In this document: piece by piece, positions 34,561-43,834 of the stretch
Position numbering within the stretch: position 1 is the first letter of the stretch
Layout: the number at the start of each line of letters is the position of its first letter
The notes under the pieces: generated by a model
The model's input: only the letters and a program-made list of their open reading frames with translations
The model's database searches: none
What the model was told of the DNA's origin: nothing
Assembly (NCBI RefSeq): GCF_000621325.1
Contig: NZ_KK211258.1
Span: 31,434-95,433 of the forward strand
Direction of reading: 5' to 3'
Source: Thiothrix lacustris DSM 21227
GTDB lineage: Bacteria > Pseudomonadota > Gammaproteobacteria > Thiotrichales > Thiotrichaceae
DNA: 64,000 nucleotides
Program-made: the position numbers and the translations under genes

Positions 34561-34616
34561 CTTAAGTTCAACCCTTATAAATATAGAATATTTTTATCAC
34601 AAATTCATAATTATTA

Positions 34617-35405
34617 ATGAATACTGAACCGGCAAGGGCAAGTTACATGATAAATCATCAAGATAGGCTCATTAGTGCAATAGGGTTGTCACGCTACTAT
34701 AGTGACCATTGCGCAGTAAATAATGTGGATGTTGTTTTACACAAGGGCGAAGTGCTGGGCTTGTTGGGGCCAAATGGTGCTGGAAAGTCCACCACCATGC
34801 AGATGTTGACCGGAAATTTATCCCCAAGCGTAGGTGAAATTCAGATAAACGGCATTGACCTGCTGGATGAGCCACGCAAAGCCAAGCAGCAAATTGGTTA
34901 TCTACCGGAACAACCACCGGTCTATCGCGATTTGACCGTAGGGGAATACCTGCATTACTGCGCCCGTTTACGTAATGTGCCAGTAACCGAGCGTAAAGAG
35001 GCGCTCGAACGTGCCAGCGAACGCTGTGGGTTGCAGGAGGTAAGTAAGCGTCTGATCGGCAACCTTTCCAAAGGCTACCGTCAGCGGGTTGGGATTGCGC
35101 AAGCCATTCTTCATAATCCTGCCGTCGTTATCCTTGATGAACCCACCGTGGGGCTTGACCCTATCCAGATCCGTGAAATCCGCAGCTTGATTCGTGAGTT
35201 GGGCAAGGAGCACGGCATTATCCTTTCCACCCATATCCTACCGGAAGTACAAGCGGTGTGTGACCGGGTGCAAATCCTCAATCGTGGTAAAACCGTATTC
35301 AACGATACGCTTGAAGGCGTGGAGTCGCTGGAAAAAGTGTTTTTCGACCTGATTTTCCGCGAAGCGGATGTTGCTGAAGAACATGTCAAGGAGGTGGCTG
35401 CATGA
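34617..35405 (+). CDS. ABC transporter ATP-binding protein, GldA type
   Basis: ATPase of an exporter-type ABC system. 262 residues. Walker A GPNGAGKST, signature LSKGYRQRVGIAQ, Walker B VVILDEPTVGLDP, H-loop STHIL. The YLPEQPPVYRDLTVGEYL segment and linkage to GldF- and GldG-like genes identify it as GldA-like. It may start at 34617 or at a second ATG, 34647. Its stop overlaps the permease start by 4 bases. Confidence 0.9.
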   Translation: MNTEPARASYMINHQDRLISAIGLSRYYSDHCAVNNVDVVLHKGEVLGLLGPNGAGKSTTMQMLTGNLSPSVGEIQINGIDLLDEPRKAKQQIGYLPEQPPVYRDLTVGEYLHYCARLRNVPVTERKEALERASERCGLQEVSKRLIGNLSKGYRQRVGIAQAILHNPAVVILDEPTVGLDPIQIREIRSLIRELGKEHGIILSTHILPEVQAVCDRVQILNRGKTVFNDTLEGVESLEKVFFDLIFREADVAEEHVKEVAA

Positions 35406-36163
35406 AGGCGATTTGGGCAATTGCCAGTACCGAGTTTCGGCGTATGTTCTTGTCACCGTTGGCGTGGAGCATTCTGGCGGTGGTGCAGTTCATCCTCGCA
35501 TGGATGTTTTTGTTGGGCTTGAATGAATATACCGTACAAACGCAAGCGATTGCGGTGGGTACTGAGGATATCGCAGGGATTAGCGAGGCGTTAATTCCTT
35601 TCCTGTTTTCCACTGCCGCTTCCATTATGTTGGTGGTGATGCCGCTGATTACTATGCGTTTGTTTGCGGAAGAACGCATGAATCAGACCTTGACCTTGCT
35701 GACTTCTTCACCGCTTTCCAATACGCAGATTGTGTTAGGGAAGTACGTCAGCCTGTTGTTGTTTGTTTTGTTGTTTGTGGGGTTGCTGGCGTTGATGCCG
35801 GTGTCATTGAGTTTGTCGACTCAGCTTGATTGGGGGCAATTGGCGGCAGCGGCGTTGGGTTTGACGTTGTTGTTGGCAGCGTTTGCAGCGGCAGGCTTAT
35901 TCCTGTCGGCATTGACGCGGCAGCCCGTGATTGCGGCGGTGACAACCTTTGGTTTTTTACTGTTGTTGGAAGTGTTTTATCAGTCGGGGCATTCACAGGG
36001 CGCATCGAGTGAGTTGTTTGTCTATTTGTCAGCCTTTGGGCATTTCCTGTCGTTTGTGGGCGGCATGTTTGATAGCAGTGATCTGATTTATTACGTGCTG
36101 TTTATTGGTGGCTTCTTGGTATTGACGATCCGAAAACTCGATAATGACAGGCTACAAGGGTAA
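35402..36163 (+). CDS. ABC-2 permease, GldF type
   Basis: Membrane part of the exporter. 253 residues, six hydrophobic helices; MLVVMPLITMRLFAEERMNQTLTLLTSSPLS is the family hallmark of ABC-2/NosY/GldF permeases. Starts in the ATGA overlap with the ATPase gene and is followed after 6 bases by the GldG-like gene. Confidence 0.9.
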   Translation: MKAIWAIASTEFRRMFLSPLAWSILAVVQFILAWMFLLGLNEYTVQTQAIAVGTEDIAGISEALIPFLFSTAASIMLVVMPLITMRLFAEERMNQTLTLLTSSPLSNTQIVLGKYVSLLLFVLLFVGLLALMPVSLSLSTQLDWGQLAAAALGLTLLLAAFAAAGLFLSALTRQPVIAAVTTFGFLLLLEVFYQSGHSQGASSELFVYLSAFGHFLSFVGGMFDSSDLIYYVLFIGGFLVLTIRKLDNDRLQG

Positions 36164-36169
36164 ATTTGC

Positions 36170-37558
36170 ATGAAAATGAGTAAACATGCCCACCGTTTGG
36201 TGTGGGTGCAAAACGTGATTTTTTACCTACTATTTGTGGTAATCCTCGGATTATTAGGGTTCTTGGGACGTGAGTTCAAGATAGCAGCGGACTGGACGTA
36301 TGATGGTCGTAATAGCTTGTCAGTACCGACTCAGACATTGCTGAAAACGCTGGATCAACCCGTAAAATTTGTTGCTTATATTCCTGATAACCCGACGTTG
36401 CAGGAGCAGCTTAAGCAATTACTGGGTAAGTACCAGCGGGTCAGGCCGGATATTACGTTGGAATTCGTTAACCCTGACCTTGATCCCACGCGGGCAAAAC
36501 AGGATGGTATTGATCATGCCGGTCAGCTGGCGATTCACTTTGGGGGGCGTAGCGAGGTGATGGATTCCGCCAGTGAAGCCACGATCGGCAGTGCGATCCA
36601 GCGCATGAGCCGGGGTGGGGAGCGTCTGGTGGTGTTTCTGGAGGGGCATGGTGAACGTCAGCCCTTGCTCGACCAGTCCAGCGGCATGTCGCAACTGGTG
36701 GCTAACCTGCAACGCAACGGTTTCCTGATCCAGCCGCATAATCTGGTGCGTACTCAGATGCTGCCGCAAAATGCCAGTTTCGTGGTGATTGCCGCGCCCC
36801 AGCAAGATTTTCTGCCCGGTGAAGTGGCGGTTCTGAAAAAGTACCTAGAACAAGGTGGTAATTTGTTGTGGTTGCAGGACCCGGGTGGTTTACATGGTTT
36901 ACAGCCGCTGGAGGAGTTGCTTGGCCTGCAAATTTACGATGGCACGGTGATTGATGCTAATGAGCAGTTACAAGCTTTGCTGGGAATTAACCATCCGGCC
37001 GTTGTGCCCGTGGTGGATTACGGTAAAGCTGAGATTGTGCAAAAAATGGCGGGTAAACAGACCATTTTTCCGTTTGCCACGATGGTTGCCCGTTCGCCTA
37101 CTGCTGGGGATCAGGATGGGGCTTTGAATTGGCAGGCCGATGAGTTCCTCAATACCTTGGCGGGGAGTTGGCTGGAAAGCAGTGGAGTACTGGAAGGTGC
37201 GGTTAAATTTGATGAGGGTAGCGGCGATGAGGAGGGGCCAATCCCGATCGGGGTGACGCTGACTCGTGAGTTGGCTTCGGCTAAGAAGAGCCAACGCGTG
37301 GTGGTGATCGGGGATAGTGATTTCATGCTCAATAGCTTTATTGGGATTGGGGCAAACCTCGATCTTGCAACCAATACCTTCAATTGGTTGAGTGCGGATG
37401 ACAACTTGTTGGAAGTGCCGGTGATCCGCGCCCCTGATACTAAGCTGGATTTGAGTGAGACGGGTGGCTTTGTGCTGGGGACGTTTTTTCTGTTCGTATT
37501 GCCGATCGGCTTATTGCTGGCTGGTGCATGGATTTGGTGGCGCAGGCGGAGGCGTTGA
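36170..37558 (+). CDS. GldG-like ABC-associated protein
   Basis: 462 residues. N-terminal membrane helix (VIFYLLFVVILGLLGFLG), a large extracytoplasmic domain of the ABC_transp_aux family (DGRNSLSVPTQTLLKTLDQPVKFVAYI, VVFLEGHGERQP, VVIGDSDFMLN), and a C-terminal helix followed by an arginine-rich tail. In Bacteroidetes GldG works with GldA/GldF in gliding; in proteobacteria the cargo is unknown. The DUF4340 gene begins 2 bases after its stop. Confidence 0.87.
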   Translation: MKMSKHAHRLVWVQNVIFYLLFVVILGLLGFLGREFKIAADWTYDGRNSLSVPTQTLLKTLDQPVKFVAYIPDNPTLQEQLKQLLGKYQRVRPDITLEFVNPDLDPTRAKQDGIDHAGQLAIHFGGRSEVMDSASEATIGSAIQRMSRGGERLVVFLEGHGERQPLLDQSSGMSQLVANLQRNGFLIQPHNLVRTQMLPQNASFVVIAAPQQDFLPGEVAVLKKYLEQGGNLLWLQDPGGLHGLQPLEELLGLQIYDGTVIDANEQLQALLGINHPAVVPVVDYGKAEIVQKMAGKQTIFPFATMVARSPTAGDQDGALNWQADEFLNTLAGSWLESSGVLEGAVKFDEGSGDEEGPIPIGVTLTRELASAKKSQRVVVIGDSDFMLNSFIGIGANLDLATNTFNWLSADDNLLEVPVIRAPDTKLDLSETGGFVLGTFFLFVLPIGLLLAGAWIWWRRRRR

Positions 37559-37559
37559 G

Positions 37560-38363
37560 ATGAGTAATACCACACACACACGGCGCTTATGGCTTAATCT
37601 TGCTTTATTGCTGCTGGTTGGGGGGCTGGGGGCGTTGGTATGGTGGCAATCCAACCAGCCACAGAAAATGCCAGAAACGTTGCTGACGTTGACGCGGGCA
37701 GATATTACCCGTGTGGAAATCGTGCGTGAGCCGGGTAGTGCCAAGCCCGATATGATTCGGTTAGAACGCACGGGTGAGCTTTGGCGAATGTTGGAACCCA
37801 AGCAGGGTGCTACCAATCCTGTGCGTATCAGCCAATTGTTCACGTTGTTGGATGAGACGGTGGCGGCCAGCTATGACGCAGCAGGCAAGGATTTAAAGCA
37901 GTACGGTTTAGAACCCGGTGCTGTCAGTGTGAAGTTCAATGACCAAACGTTGCTGTTTGGTGCTGAGAACTCGCTGTCTCGGACGCGTTACTTGCTCCAC
38001 GCAGGCAAGATTCAACTGGTGTCAGAAGCGGTGTTTGGTTTGTTGACAGGGGAGGCAACAGCGTTGCTTGCCAATAAGCTGATACCCGAAGGCCGTAGTG
38101 TGAAAGCGGTATCGTTACCGGATGGTTTTAATGCTAAGGCAGCAGGTGTGATCCAGAGCTGGCAGTCGGCAGATGCGCTTCGGGTTGAGGCGTATGAGGG
38201 GGAAGTCAGTAAAGGGAAGGTTATTTTGACCCTAGATGATGGTTCTCAGGTAGTGTTGGATTTATTGTCAAATAATGGGGAACTGGTGCTGGCTAATATT
38301 GTCTCAGGGATACGTTACATTATGGCAGAAACCCAATGGCGCTATTTACTCCCCATTAAATAG
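37560..38363 (+). CDS. DUF4340 protein of the Gld-type exporter
   Basis: 267 residues. One N-terminal membrane helix (LWLNLALLLLVGGLGALVWW) anchors a periplasmic domain with repeated beta-alpha units typical of DUF4340: DITRVEIVREPG...IRLERTGELWRMLEP and GAVSVKFNDQTLLFG. ATG at 37560 follows the gldG stop; a longer frame inside gldG is ignored. DUF4340 proteins are regular partners of GldG-like exporters, function unknown. Confidence 0.85.
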   Translation: MSNTTHTRRLWLNLALLLLVGGLGALVWWQSNQPQKMPETLLTLTRADITRVEIVREPGSAKPDMIRLERTGELWRMLEPKQGATNPVRISQLFTLLDETVAASYDAAGKDLKQYGLEPGAVSVKFNDQTLLFGAENSLSRTRYLLHAGKIQLVSEAVFGLLTGEATALLANKLIPEGRSVKAVSLPDGFNAKAAGVIQSWQSADALRVEAYEGEVSKGKVILTLDDGSQVVLDLLSNNGELVLANIVSGIRYIMAETQWRYLLPIK

Positions 38364-38400
38364 ATTTACATGCGGGTCATTTAAATATTCTGGTGTGCAA

Positions 38401-38428
38401 TTGCTTATAGGGATGATAAGGTTAATCT
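38401..38428 (+). promoter_or_regulatory. Candidate promoter of the FecR-cyclase-barrel operon
   Basis: TTGCTT, 16-base spacer, TAATCT, 49 bases before the FecR-domain ATG in the 114-base gap that separates it from the exporter operon. Moderate match only. Confidence 0.4.
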
Positions 38429-38477
38429 AGATTAAGTACTTCTCAGGGCGCATTCGGAAAATTCATAGGCAGTCGGT

Positions 38478-40628
38478 ATGAAATATACAACGTCATTCTT
38501 TAAGATTTTGGCTTTAGTTAGTGTGCTAATGTTGCCGATAGCTAGTGTGTGGGCGGATGAGGCTAAAACTAATGCCACGCTTGAGGCAACAAGCATAGAG
38601 TCGCCTCATCATGTGATTGGTAAGGTTACTTATTTGCTGGGGCAGGCTGAATTGACATCCGCCGATGGCACGGTTGTGCCTATGACGCCGCAAACAGAGA
38701 TTACTGAGGGCAGTACAGTATCAGTTAAAGATCGAAGCAAATTGAATTTGCTTATGATTGACGGTGAAACAGAAAAACTACCTGCAAATAGCACGCTTAT
38801 TTTTATTAAATATTCTTATGATAAAAACAAACCAGAAGAAAGTGAAATTCGTAAGGAGTTTATTGAAGGAACAATTACGACTAAAACGGGTGCAGGTGGT
38901 CATTATGCCCCTACGCGTTATCGTTTAAATTCGCCTTTAGCAGCGATTGCGGTATTGGGTACAGAATACACCGTACAAGTACGCGATGGTGAAACACGGG
39001 TAACGGTTATTTCAGGAACTATTTCCATGGCTAAGCTGGGGGGGGCTTGTTCCTCTTCGGGGCTGGGGGCGTGTGCTGGTGGGCAACTACTGTCAGAAAA
39101 CCAGCGTGGCTTGGCTTTGGTCGTATTAGAGGATCAGCCGAAGCCAATCTTGATGCCTGCATCGCAGTCTTCCGTGACCACCAGTCAGGCGCAGCCGACA
39201 CCGGCACCTGCTGAAGAGTCTAGTAAAACAGATAAAACAGATAAAACAAATTCAAAAACGGAGAAACAAGAGACTACTAATGCAGCTACCTCAAGTAACG
39301 CAGCTACCTCAAGTAACTCAGATGACAAAACAATAACGAAGACGGATGCTGTTACAAAAGATCAGAGTGCTACAACCACGACGGATAAGGCATCAACCAG
39401 TAGTACCACGAGCACTAATGAATCATCATCAGCTCAATTGGTTGATGAGCGTGATGCATTAATGGCGCTGGATAGCACGCAAAAGACGACGACTACACCG
39501 ACCACGACTAATTCAGTGGCCTCCAGTACGTCGTCCAGTAGTACTGTACAAACGCAAACGACTATACCGGCAAGTGTTGCCGTTTCTACTACTGAATCAG
39601 CGACTAAAGTGACAACACCTGTGACAACGACGTCTACGGTGAGTGCGACCACTCCAGTGACCACTGGTACTCAAGCGACCGTAGTGGCGTCTACGGCGTC
39701 GGCCACTGCTACGGCTAATTTAGAGAGTAACCAGCCAACATCGTTTACGATGCCAGCCACGACAACCAGTACCGGAACAACCTCCGCTTCTAGTACGGGA
39801 ACAACCTCCGCTTCGTTGGGAAGCACTAGTGGTGCTGTTCTGAACTCTTCGGTTACAGGTAATACGCTGATTGGTGGTACGCAGACAGGCTCATTAACAA
39901 CTACCGCAGTGGGTTCATCACTGGGTGGTGTTAGCTCTACTTTGCTGGAGTCGAATAAAAGCACGACAACGGTTGTAACAGAGAGTGGAGGTGTTATCCC
40001 AGTTGTTACTCTACCAACTGTTACGCCAGTTACGCCAGTTACGCCAGTTACGCCAGCCGCACCCGCTGCCAGTAGTACTGCTTTGCCCATTGTTCGCTGG
40101 GGAGACTATGATCCCACTGCTATTGTGAGTGGTTCAACAACGCTGAGTGATCAGGTTAATAGCCAGTATGAGCAAGTGGTTGTGGGAAGTGTTGCCGGTG
40201 ATCGCACTATCGAACGTTTGAAAAATGCGACTGCCACCTTACCTGAACAGCGTGATCTATCGCTGACATTGGGTAGTTATGAGGCAAATGTGCGCAATAC
40301 CGCTACAGGTGCAAAAGCTGCTGCAACCATCAGTAATGCGAATCTGAACATTAACACGAGTAAGAGTAGTTTTAGCACAGGCTTCACACTGGATTCTTCA
40401 CTCAATAGTGCGCCGGTCAATGTAACAGCAACGGGTACATATTCAGCTGCTAATGGTTTATTGGCGGATGATCGCTCTAATCCGCAAACCACCATAACAG
40501 GTGCGGTGGGGACATTGGGTGATTCAGTCGGGGCAGCCTATAACTTTACTCTTCAGATTGCCCCGCAATTAGATGCAGAGGGTGGTTTAAATTGGAGTGG
40601 AACGGTAGGTGCACCTATTGGGAATTGA
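38478..40628 (+). CDS. Secreted FecR-domain protein with long Ser/Thr-rich region
   Basis: 716 residues. Signal peptide (FFKILALVSVLMLPIASVWADE). The FecR domain spans about residues 40-190: IGKVTYLLGQAELTSADG, SVKDRSKLNLLMIDGE and LNSPLAAIAVLGTEYTVQVRDGETRVTVISG. A low-complexity stretch rich in Thr, Ser, Ala and Val follows (about 230-540), containing short tandem repeats, and a beta-rich C-terminal domain (PIVRWGDYDP to the end). Unlike classical FecR it has no membrane anchor to a sigma factor. The next gene, a CHASE2 cyclase, overlaps its last 20 bases. Confidence 0.82.
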   Translation: MKYTTSFFKILALVSVLMLPIASVWADEAKTNATLEATSIESPHHVIGKVTYLLGQAELTSADGTVVPMTPQTEITEGSTVSVKDRSKLNLLMIDGETEKLPANSTLIFIKYSYDKNKPEESEIRKEFIEGTITTKTGAGGHYAPTRYRLNSPLAAIAVLGTEYTVQVRDGETRVTVISGTISMAKLGGACSSSGLGACAGGQLLSENQRGLALVVLEDQPKPILMPASQSSVTTSQAQPTPAPAEESSKTDKTDKTNSKTEKQETTNAATSSNAATSSNSDDKTITKTDAVTKDQSATTTTDKASTSSTTSTNESSSAQLVDERDALMALDSTQKTTTTPTTTNSVASSTSSSSTVQTQTTIPASVAVSTTESATKVTTPVTTTSTVSATTPVTTGTQATVVASTASATATANLESNQPTSFTMPATTTSTGTTSASSTGTTSASLGSTSGAVLNSSVTGNTLIGGTQTGSLTTTAVGSSLGGVSSTLLESNKSTTTVVTESGGVIPVVTLPTVTPVTPVTPVTPAAPAASSTALPIVRWGDYDPTAIVSGSTTLSDQVNSQYEQVVVGSVAGDRTIERLKNATATLPEQRDLSLTLGSYEANVRNTATGAKAAATISNANLNINTSKSSFSTGFTLDSSLNSAPVNVTATGTYSAANGLLADDRSNPQTTITGAVGTLGDSVGAAYNFTLQIAPQLDAEGGLNWSGTVGAPIGN
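39282..39317 (+). repeat. 18-base tandem repeat in the FecR-domain gene
   Basis: Two exact copies of GCAGCTACCTCAAGTAAC side by side, encoding AATSSN twice. Unit length is a multiple of three, so slippage changes protein length without breaking the frame. Confidence 0.85.
39774..39814 (+). repeat. 24-base repeat in the FecR-domain gene
   Basis: GGAACAACCTCCGCTTC occurs at 39774 and again at 39798, separated by TAGTACG. It encodes the GTTSAS segment twice. The unit is a multiple of three. Confidence 0.8.
40020..40055 (+). repeat. 9-base tandem repeat in the FecR-domain gene
   Basis: Four copies of GTTACGCCA giving VTPVTPVTPVTP, just before the C-terminal domain. Copy number could vary by slippage while staying in frame. 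Confidence 0.85.
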
Positions 40629-42615
40629 GCGCTTTCTGAAAGAATTACGAATATTCAGGCGTAAAGGTGGACGGCTGCTATTGCTGATAGGCATAGCAGC
40701 CGTTTTACTGTGGGTGCAACAACGTGACCCAGGGCAAATGTATAGCGGTTGGCAGACGCGCGTATGGAATGGGTATGAGCATTGGGGGGTTAAACTACAA
40801 GACCGTAAGCCGCTGGCATTTGTGGTGCAGATTGATGGCCCTAGTATCAACGTGGTTCGTGAAATGTATGGCGAGGATTGGCCATGGCCTAGGCAACGTT
40901 ATGCCGATTTGTTGAAAATTCTATTTGAAGAGTATCACGTCAATGTCGTGGGGATGGATATGTTCATGCCCTATGTGCGTGATTCGGAGGGTAATGATGC
41001 TTTATTGGCGCTAGCACAGCAGCACCATTTAGTCTTTGCTCAAATTTTTGACTTGAATCCACCGGATCAGGCATTTTCGACAGGGCAGTTAAGTGGTGGT
41101 TTGCTGATAGACGAACCACAAGCTACTCATTTATTTCCTCATGCAAACGGTTATGTCGGCCTGACACCACAATTAGCGACAGCACCTTGTGTGGGGCACG
41201 TAACGCCTATCAAAGACGCAGCAAATGGTTTGATTACCAAAGTACCCCCTTTGATTATACATTTGGGGAGTTTTTACCCGATGCTGGCTTTGGAGATGTT
41301 GCGTTGTCAGTCAGGGGGGAAGTATGACTTTTCCGTGACTCCGCAGGCTAATGGCTGGCAATTGGAGGTGCGAAACCTGATGGGTGAGGGTAGTTCCGCA
41401 AAGTTGGTGGTGGATGAGTCGGGTTTGTTACGTGTGCCTTATCAAATTAAGACCAGTAATATTGATGCTATTTTCGCCAGCGATATTTTTCAGCGGAGAA
41501 TCTCACCGGATATGGCTGATAAACTGCAAAACGGTATCGTGTTGCTGGCGGGTACTGCGCCCGGCTTGGGTGATCAACATGCAACACCGCTGGAAGCCAG
41601 TGTGGCAGGTGTGACCGTGCATTTGCAATTGCTGGAGTGGTTATTGGGTGAACAGGATAATGCGCCAGCATTTTCGCTCGACACCTGGTCATGGATTATC
41701 GGTTTCTGTGGTTTGGCCGGGTTGTATGCCTTGTTGATTTCTGGGGCTAGTGTTGGGATCGTGATTTTTACGCCATTATTACTGGCCGTTGGTTGGTTAT
41801 GCTTGGGCTTCTTGGGCTGGCTGGAGAAGAATTGGTTTGTTCCTATGCATCCTGCGGTGCTATTCCTGGCCTTTTTGGCGATTCAGGTGCCCTTAGAATG
41901 GTGGTTGGCACAACGTGCTACAGGGCGCTTACGTAAATTGTTTCAGGATTATCTGCCCGAACAATTGGTGGAACACATCGTCAATGACAATCGCAGCGAT
42001 TTAATGTTACCCAGTAAACGCTGTTTGACTTTGTTGTTTGCTGATATTGCGAATTTTACGCAACGAGCCGAGCGTACCTCACCGGAAATATTGGCTGAGT
42101 TAACCCAGCAATTATTGGAACGCCTTACGGCGGTGGCGCACCAACATGAGGGGACGGTCGATAAATACATGGGAGATGCGGTAATGGTGTTCTGGAATGC
42201 ACCCTTTTCACAGCCTGACCATGCTGATCGGGGAATTGCTGCTGCGTTAGATATGATGGCTGCGATTGAGCAATTCAATCATGAGGGAAGCAGCCTGCTA
42301 GAAGGGGAACCGATTACCGTGCGTATCGGTGTACATACTGGTGATGTGGTAGTGGGCGATCTGGGAACCCGTTTCCGTCATGCGTATACGGCTATTGGTG
42401 ATGCAGTCAACGTGACTGCACGATTACAGTCACTGGCTCGGGAACTGCATGAACATTTGGTGGTCAGTAAACAAACCGTTGAGTTGTTAGCGAAAAGCTG
42501 GCCACTGATTAGCAAGGGTGATATTGCCTTAAAAGGGCGAAAAGAAGCCGTGGGGGTGTATACCTTGATCCACAATAACCGGAGTGAACAGGATGCTGAT
42601 GGGGCTAAATCCTAA
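40609..42615 (+). CDS. CHASE2-domain class III adenylate/guanylate cyclase
   Basis: 668 residues from GTG 40609 (TTG 40618 also possible). One N-terminal helix (LLLLIGIAAVLLWV), a periplasmic CHASE2 sensor domain (about 60-350; VVQIDGPSINVV, EDWPWPRQRYADLL), three membrane helices (about 365-440), and a cytoplasmic cyclase domain. Metal aspartates are D479 (LFADIANFT) and D523 (KYMGDAVMVFW); the transition-state segment is GDAVNVTARLQ. All catalytic positions appear intact. It overlaps the FecR gene and the barrel gene. Nucleotide product (cAMP or cGMP) is not settled. Confidence 0.9.
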   Translation: MHLLGIERFLKELRIFRRKGGRLLLLIGIAAVLLWVQQRDPGQMYSGWQTRVWNGYEHWGVKLQDRKPLAFVVQIDGPSINVVREMYGEDWPWPRQRYADLLKILFEEYHVNVVGMDMFMPYVRDSEGNDALLALAQQHHLVFAQIFDLNPPDQAFSTGQLSGGLLIDEPQATHLFPHANGYVGLTPQLATAPCVGHVTPIKDAANGLITKVPPLIIHLGSFYPMLALEMLRCQSGGKYDFSVTPQANGWQLEVRNLMGEGSSAKLVVDESGLLRVPYQIKTSNIDAIFASDIFQRRISPDMADKLQNGIVLLAGTAPGLGDQHATPLEASVAGVTVHLQLLEWLLGEQDNAPAFSLDTWSWIIGFCGLAGLYALLISGASVGIVIFTPLLLAVGWLCLGFLGWLEKNWFVPMHPAVLFLAFLAIQVPLEWWLAQRATGRLRKLFQDYLPEQLVEHIVNDNRSDLMLPSKRCLTLLFADIANFTQRAERTSPEILAELTQQLLERLTAVAHQHEGTVDKYMGDAVMVFWNAPFSQPDHADRGIAAALDMMAAIEQFNHEGSSLLEGEPITVRIGVHTGDVVVGDLGTRFRHAYTAIGDAVNVTARLQSLARELHEHLVVSKQTVELLAKSWPLISKGDIALKGRKEAVGVYTLIHNNRSEQDADGAKS

Positions 42616-43834
42616 CAAAAGTGTCGTAGGCTTGTGTGGTTCTCTTGTTTATTTGACGTTGGGAGCACAGATAGCCGTTGCAGCTCCTCCAGAAATCAAT
42701 ATCGAGAATTTGCTTAAACAGGCCGAGACGGCTTGTTTACAAGGCGATACGCCGCGTTTAACGAGTCTTAGCCAAAGAATTCGTGCATTAGCCGAGCAAC
42801 CTGCTTTACAGGCACAGCAAGTTTTTCTCAATCAGTTATTGGGTTTGTTTCAAGCGGGTGTTTGTCAGCCGGGCAGAAACCCTACGTTAAGCAATCGTCG
42901 TAACCCATCGGCCGGTCATGAGGTGGCGATACCAGACAGCTTGCCAACCACGACTAAAACCTCCCATCTACAGGTGTCGGCTGGCTATGTGGATAATGTG
43001 AATCAGGGCAGCCGCCATGAGCGAATCACGGTCACCAATCCCTTCAATGGTTTGGTGGTAGAAGGGCAATTGGATAAACGTAATCAGCCGTTATCTTCGC
43101 CGTTCGCGCGTGTGGAGGGGACGTACCGAATTGCTCGTGAGGGGGGGGATCAGGTGCTAACGTTGAGCGCTGCGCGACAAGAATATACAGATGAACCTGA
43201 TTTTAGTACCACCACTTTAGCTGTTAGTGGGCAAAAGGTTTTGGAGCGTGGTAAAGAAACGGGAGCCTATCTGAATATAGTTCGCGGTGATGCTGGCGGG
43301 ATGGAACAGCGGCTTGGGGGATTCTATTACCAACCACTATCAGCTAGTGAGCAGCATAAGACAGGGGTAAATGTCGGGATGGAATACGTCAATTACCCCG
43401 AACAGAAGCTGTATAAGTCCCTGGTAGCGAATGTTGTATTGGAACATCGTAAAGCGTTGAATCGGGGGGGGGAGCTTGGCGTAAGTGGTGGGTTGGCAGT
43501 AGATCATGCTTTGGAAGATCGTCCTGGGAGTGATAGACATGAGGTGAGGGTGTCGGGGCAGTGGATAGGTAAGCCAATATTGACTGATTTACAACCGAGT
43601 GTAGGGGTGCACATGGCTTATAAGCTTGATACTAAACCATTTGATACCAAGTTGTATGGTGACGGTACCCGGACGCAGGTGAATAAAAGCATCGAGTTGG
43701 GTCTAAGCAAAAAAATGGGTAATAATAAGCTGCAAATGAATTACCAATACGGGCGGTCTCAGGATAAGGAAATTCTGTTATATGATCAGCCTGCCAGTAG
43801 TGCCGTGGGCATCAGTTTCGAGACTAATTTCTAA
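42593..43834 (+). CDS. Outer-membrane beta-barrel-like protein
   Basis: 413 residues. A signal peptide (VVGLCGSLVYLTLGAQIAVAAPP), a short helical region, then about 280 residues of alternating polar/apolar strands (LQVSAGYVDNVNQGS, ARVEGTYRIA, LQMNYQYGRSQ) ending in ...VGISFETNF. The terminal phenylalanine is the classic outer-membrane insertion signal. Start ATG 42593 has CGGAG at 8 bases; GTG at 42584 overlaps that ribosome site. It overlaps the cyclase gene by 23 bases and converges on the ATP-grasp gene with an 11-base overlap. No family recognised. Confidence 0.72.
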   Translation: MLMGLNPNKSVVGLCGSLVYLTLGAQIAVAAPPEINIENLLKQAETACLQGDTPRLTSLSQRIRALAEQPALQAQQVFLNQLLGLFQAGVCQPGRNPTLSNRRNPSAGHEVAIPDSLPTTTKTSHLQVSAGYVDNVNQGSRHERITVTNPFNGLVVEGQLDKRNQPLSSPFARVEGTYRIAREGGDQVLTLSAARQEYTDEPDFSTTTLAVSGQKVLERGKETGAYLNIVRGDAGGMEQRLGGFYYQPLSASEQHKTGVNVGMEYVNYPEQKLYKSLVANVVLEHRKALNRGGELGVSGGLAVDHALEDRPGSDRHEVRVSGQWIGKPILTDLQPSVGVHMAYKLDTKPFDTKLYGDGTRTQVNKSIELGLSKKMGNNKLQMNYQYGRSQDKEILLYDQPASSAVGISFETNF

